From contig JAUIDE010000032.1 of NCBI GenBank assembly GCA_030429105.1, forward strand, positions 1 through 39,940: a stretch of DNA of 39,940 nt. The letters are read 5' to 3'. The notes under the pieces were generated by a model. It worked only from the letters and a program-made list of their open reading frames with translations. It did not search any database and was not told the origin of the DNA. The position numbers and the translations under genes are program-made. This document shows, piece after piece, positions 39,516-39,940 of this stretch. Position 1 is the first letter of the stretch, and each line of letters starts with the position of its first letter. Source of the stretch: Alphaproteobacteria bacterium. GTDB lineage: Bacteria > Pseudomonadota > Alphaproteobacteria > Rhodobacterales > Rhodobacteraceae.

Positions 39516-39739
39516 GTGACCGGCGCGGCCGGGTCTTCCACCGGCTCGCGCAGGACGATGCGGCCGTTGATAGGCAGCGTCTCCAGCTGGAGCGTGAAGC
39601 CGCGGCCGTCCTTGTGCCGCCAGGCTGCTCCAACCTTCGTCCAGAAGGACTTCTCGCCCTTGTCGGCGACGTGCCAGGCGAGAAATTCGGGGGCCTTTGG
39701 CCCGGTGCGGGTGGTCTGATCGTTTCTTTGGTGTGCCAT
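39494..39739 (-). CDS. Small conserved protein associated with mobile elements
   Basis: Unnamed protein of 81 residues, starting MAHQRNDQTTRTGPKAPEFL. A compact beta-rich core is suggested by FWTKVGAAWRHKDGRGFTLQ followed by LPINGRIVLREP. The ATG at 39739 follows AAGGAGATCACGAG. I associate similar short proteins with alphaproteobacterial plasmids and integrated elements, but cannot name a family. The Trp- and Gly-containing KVGAAWxHKDGxGFxLQLxxLPxxGRIVLR pattern looks conserved rather than random. No function is inferred. It faces hipA across a shared terminator. Confidence 0.7.
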   Translation of the reverse strand: MAHQRNDQTTRTGPKAPEFLAWHVADKGEKSFWTKVGAAWRHKDGRGFTLQLETLPINGRIVLREPVEDPAAPVTEKEGGA

Positions 39740-39883
39740 CTCGTGATCTCCTTCGGTTGGGGTTGGCGCGTTACGCCGTTCCGAAGGGCCGGACGCATCA
39801 GGCCGGGTGTCATATCCAACACGGGGCGAGCGCATGCGAGCCTGGCGCGGGCCGGATATTGACGGCTGGCCGGGTTCGGGCAG

Positions 39884-39940
39884 TGGTCTGCCCCCTGAAA
39901 AGTGGTCCTCCCTGAAGTAGGCTTTCGAGCCAGATGGAGG
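39884..39940 (+). mobile_element. Candidate insertion-sequence end (partial, at right window edge)
   Basis: From about 39884 the sequence TGGTCTGCCCCCTGAAAAGT, then a repeated GTGGTC word and CCAGATGGAGG at the edge, resembles the left terminal region and ribosome site of IS3-like elements in Rhodobacterales, as I recall them. The word AGTGGTC occurs at 39882-39888 and 39901-39907. The transposase would begin just beyond the window. This is recognition by memory, without the other end or a target duplication. Confidence 0.4.

Overview
The window is GC-rich (roughly 70% by eye), densely coded DNA from an alphaproteobacterium, most likely Rhodobacterales/Paracoccaceae. The basis is FnrL next to hemN, the style of the PotFGHI, TRAP and ETF-QO proteins, and many ATGA/GTGA gene overlaps. 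The organism is inferred from protein character only. Very long antisense ORFs are common at this GC content and were discarded.

Layout. (1) 1-2010: divergent hemN (cut by the left edge) and fnrL share one perfect FNR box. (2) 10566 back to 2014: an eight-gene minus-strand operon. It holds a PotG-PotH-PotI-PotF polyamine ABC importer, a nitrilase-family amidase, a trimethylamine/histamine dehydrogenase-like flavoprotein, an acetylpolyamine amidohydrolase and an N-carbamoylputrescine amidase. Together they look like uptake, unblocking and oxidative deamination of polyamines or related biogenic amines. The flavoprotein carries the three pocket residues I recall for histamine dehydrogenase, not those of trimethylamine dehydrogenase. 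(3) 10670-25474: mixed metabolic genes. These are an SLC13 permease, an ArgE-type deacetylase, a small Y/R/D-rich exported protein, a glycosyltransferase-sulfotransferase fusion, a second HDAC-fold deacetylase, ETF-ubiquinone oxidoreductase, FolE2, an NTF2-like protein, a J1-crystallin-like DraG homologue, an MFS transporter, an acyl-CoA synthetase and a lipoprotein. (4) 25561-28575: MoaA, an ASCH protein, an SRPBCC protein and a glyoxalase-bicupin protein. (5) 28622-32839: an arsenic operon of an ArsR-ArsC fusion, Acr3, a GAPDH and ArsJ. An ArsR-type inverted repeat sits directly on the start codon. This operon covers both arsenate reduction with As(III) export and arsenate conversion to 1-arseno-3-phosphoglycerate with ArsJ export. 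(6) 35739 back to 32894: a DctP-DctQ-DctM TRAP transporter.

(7) From about 35.88 kb to the right edge the DNA is less GC-rich and looks like acquired mobile DNA. It has a candidate oriT, mobC, a MobA-type relaxase interrupted by one in-frame amber codon, a hipBA toxin-antitoxin pair with a consensus promoter and inverted-repeat operators, a bidirectional terminator, a small element-associated protein, and what looks like the end of an insertion sequence.

The observations most worth checking are the histamine-dehydrogenase-like enzyme inside a polyamine operon, the ArsR-ArsC fusion with a possibly leaderless promoter, an 18-bp sequence built on a palindrome that occurs identically at two sites 15 kb apart, the glycosyltransferase-sulfotransferase fusion, and the amber-interrupted relaxase next to a candidate oriT. 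No RNA genes or CRISPR arrays were seen.
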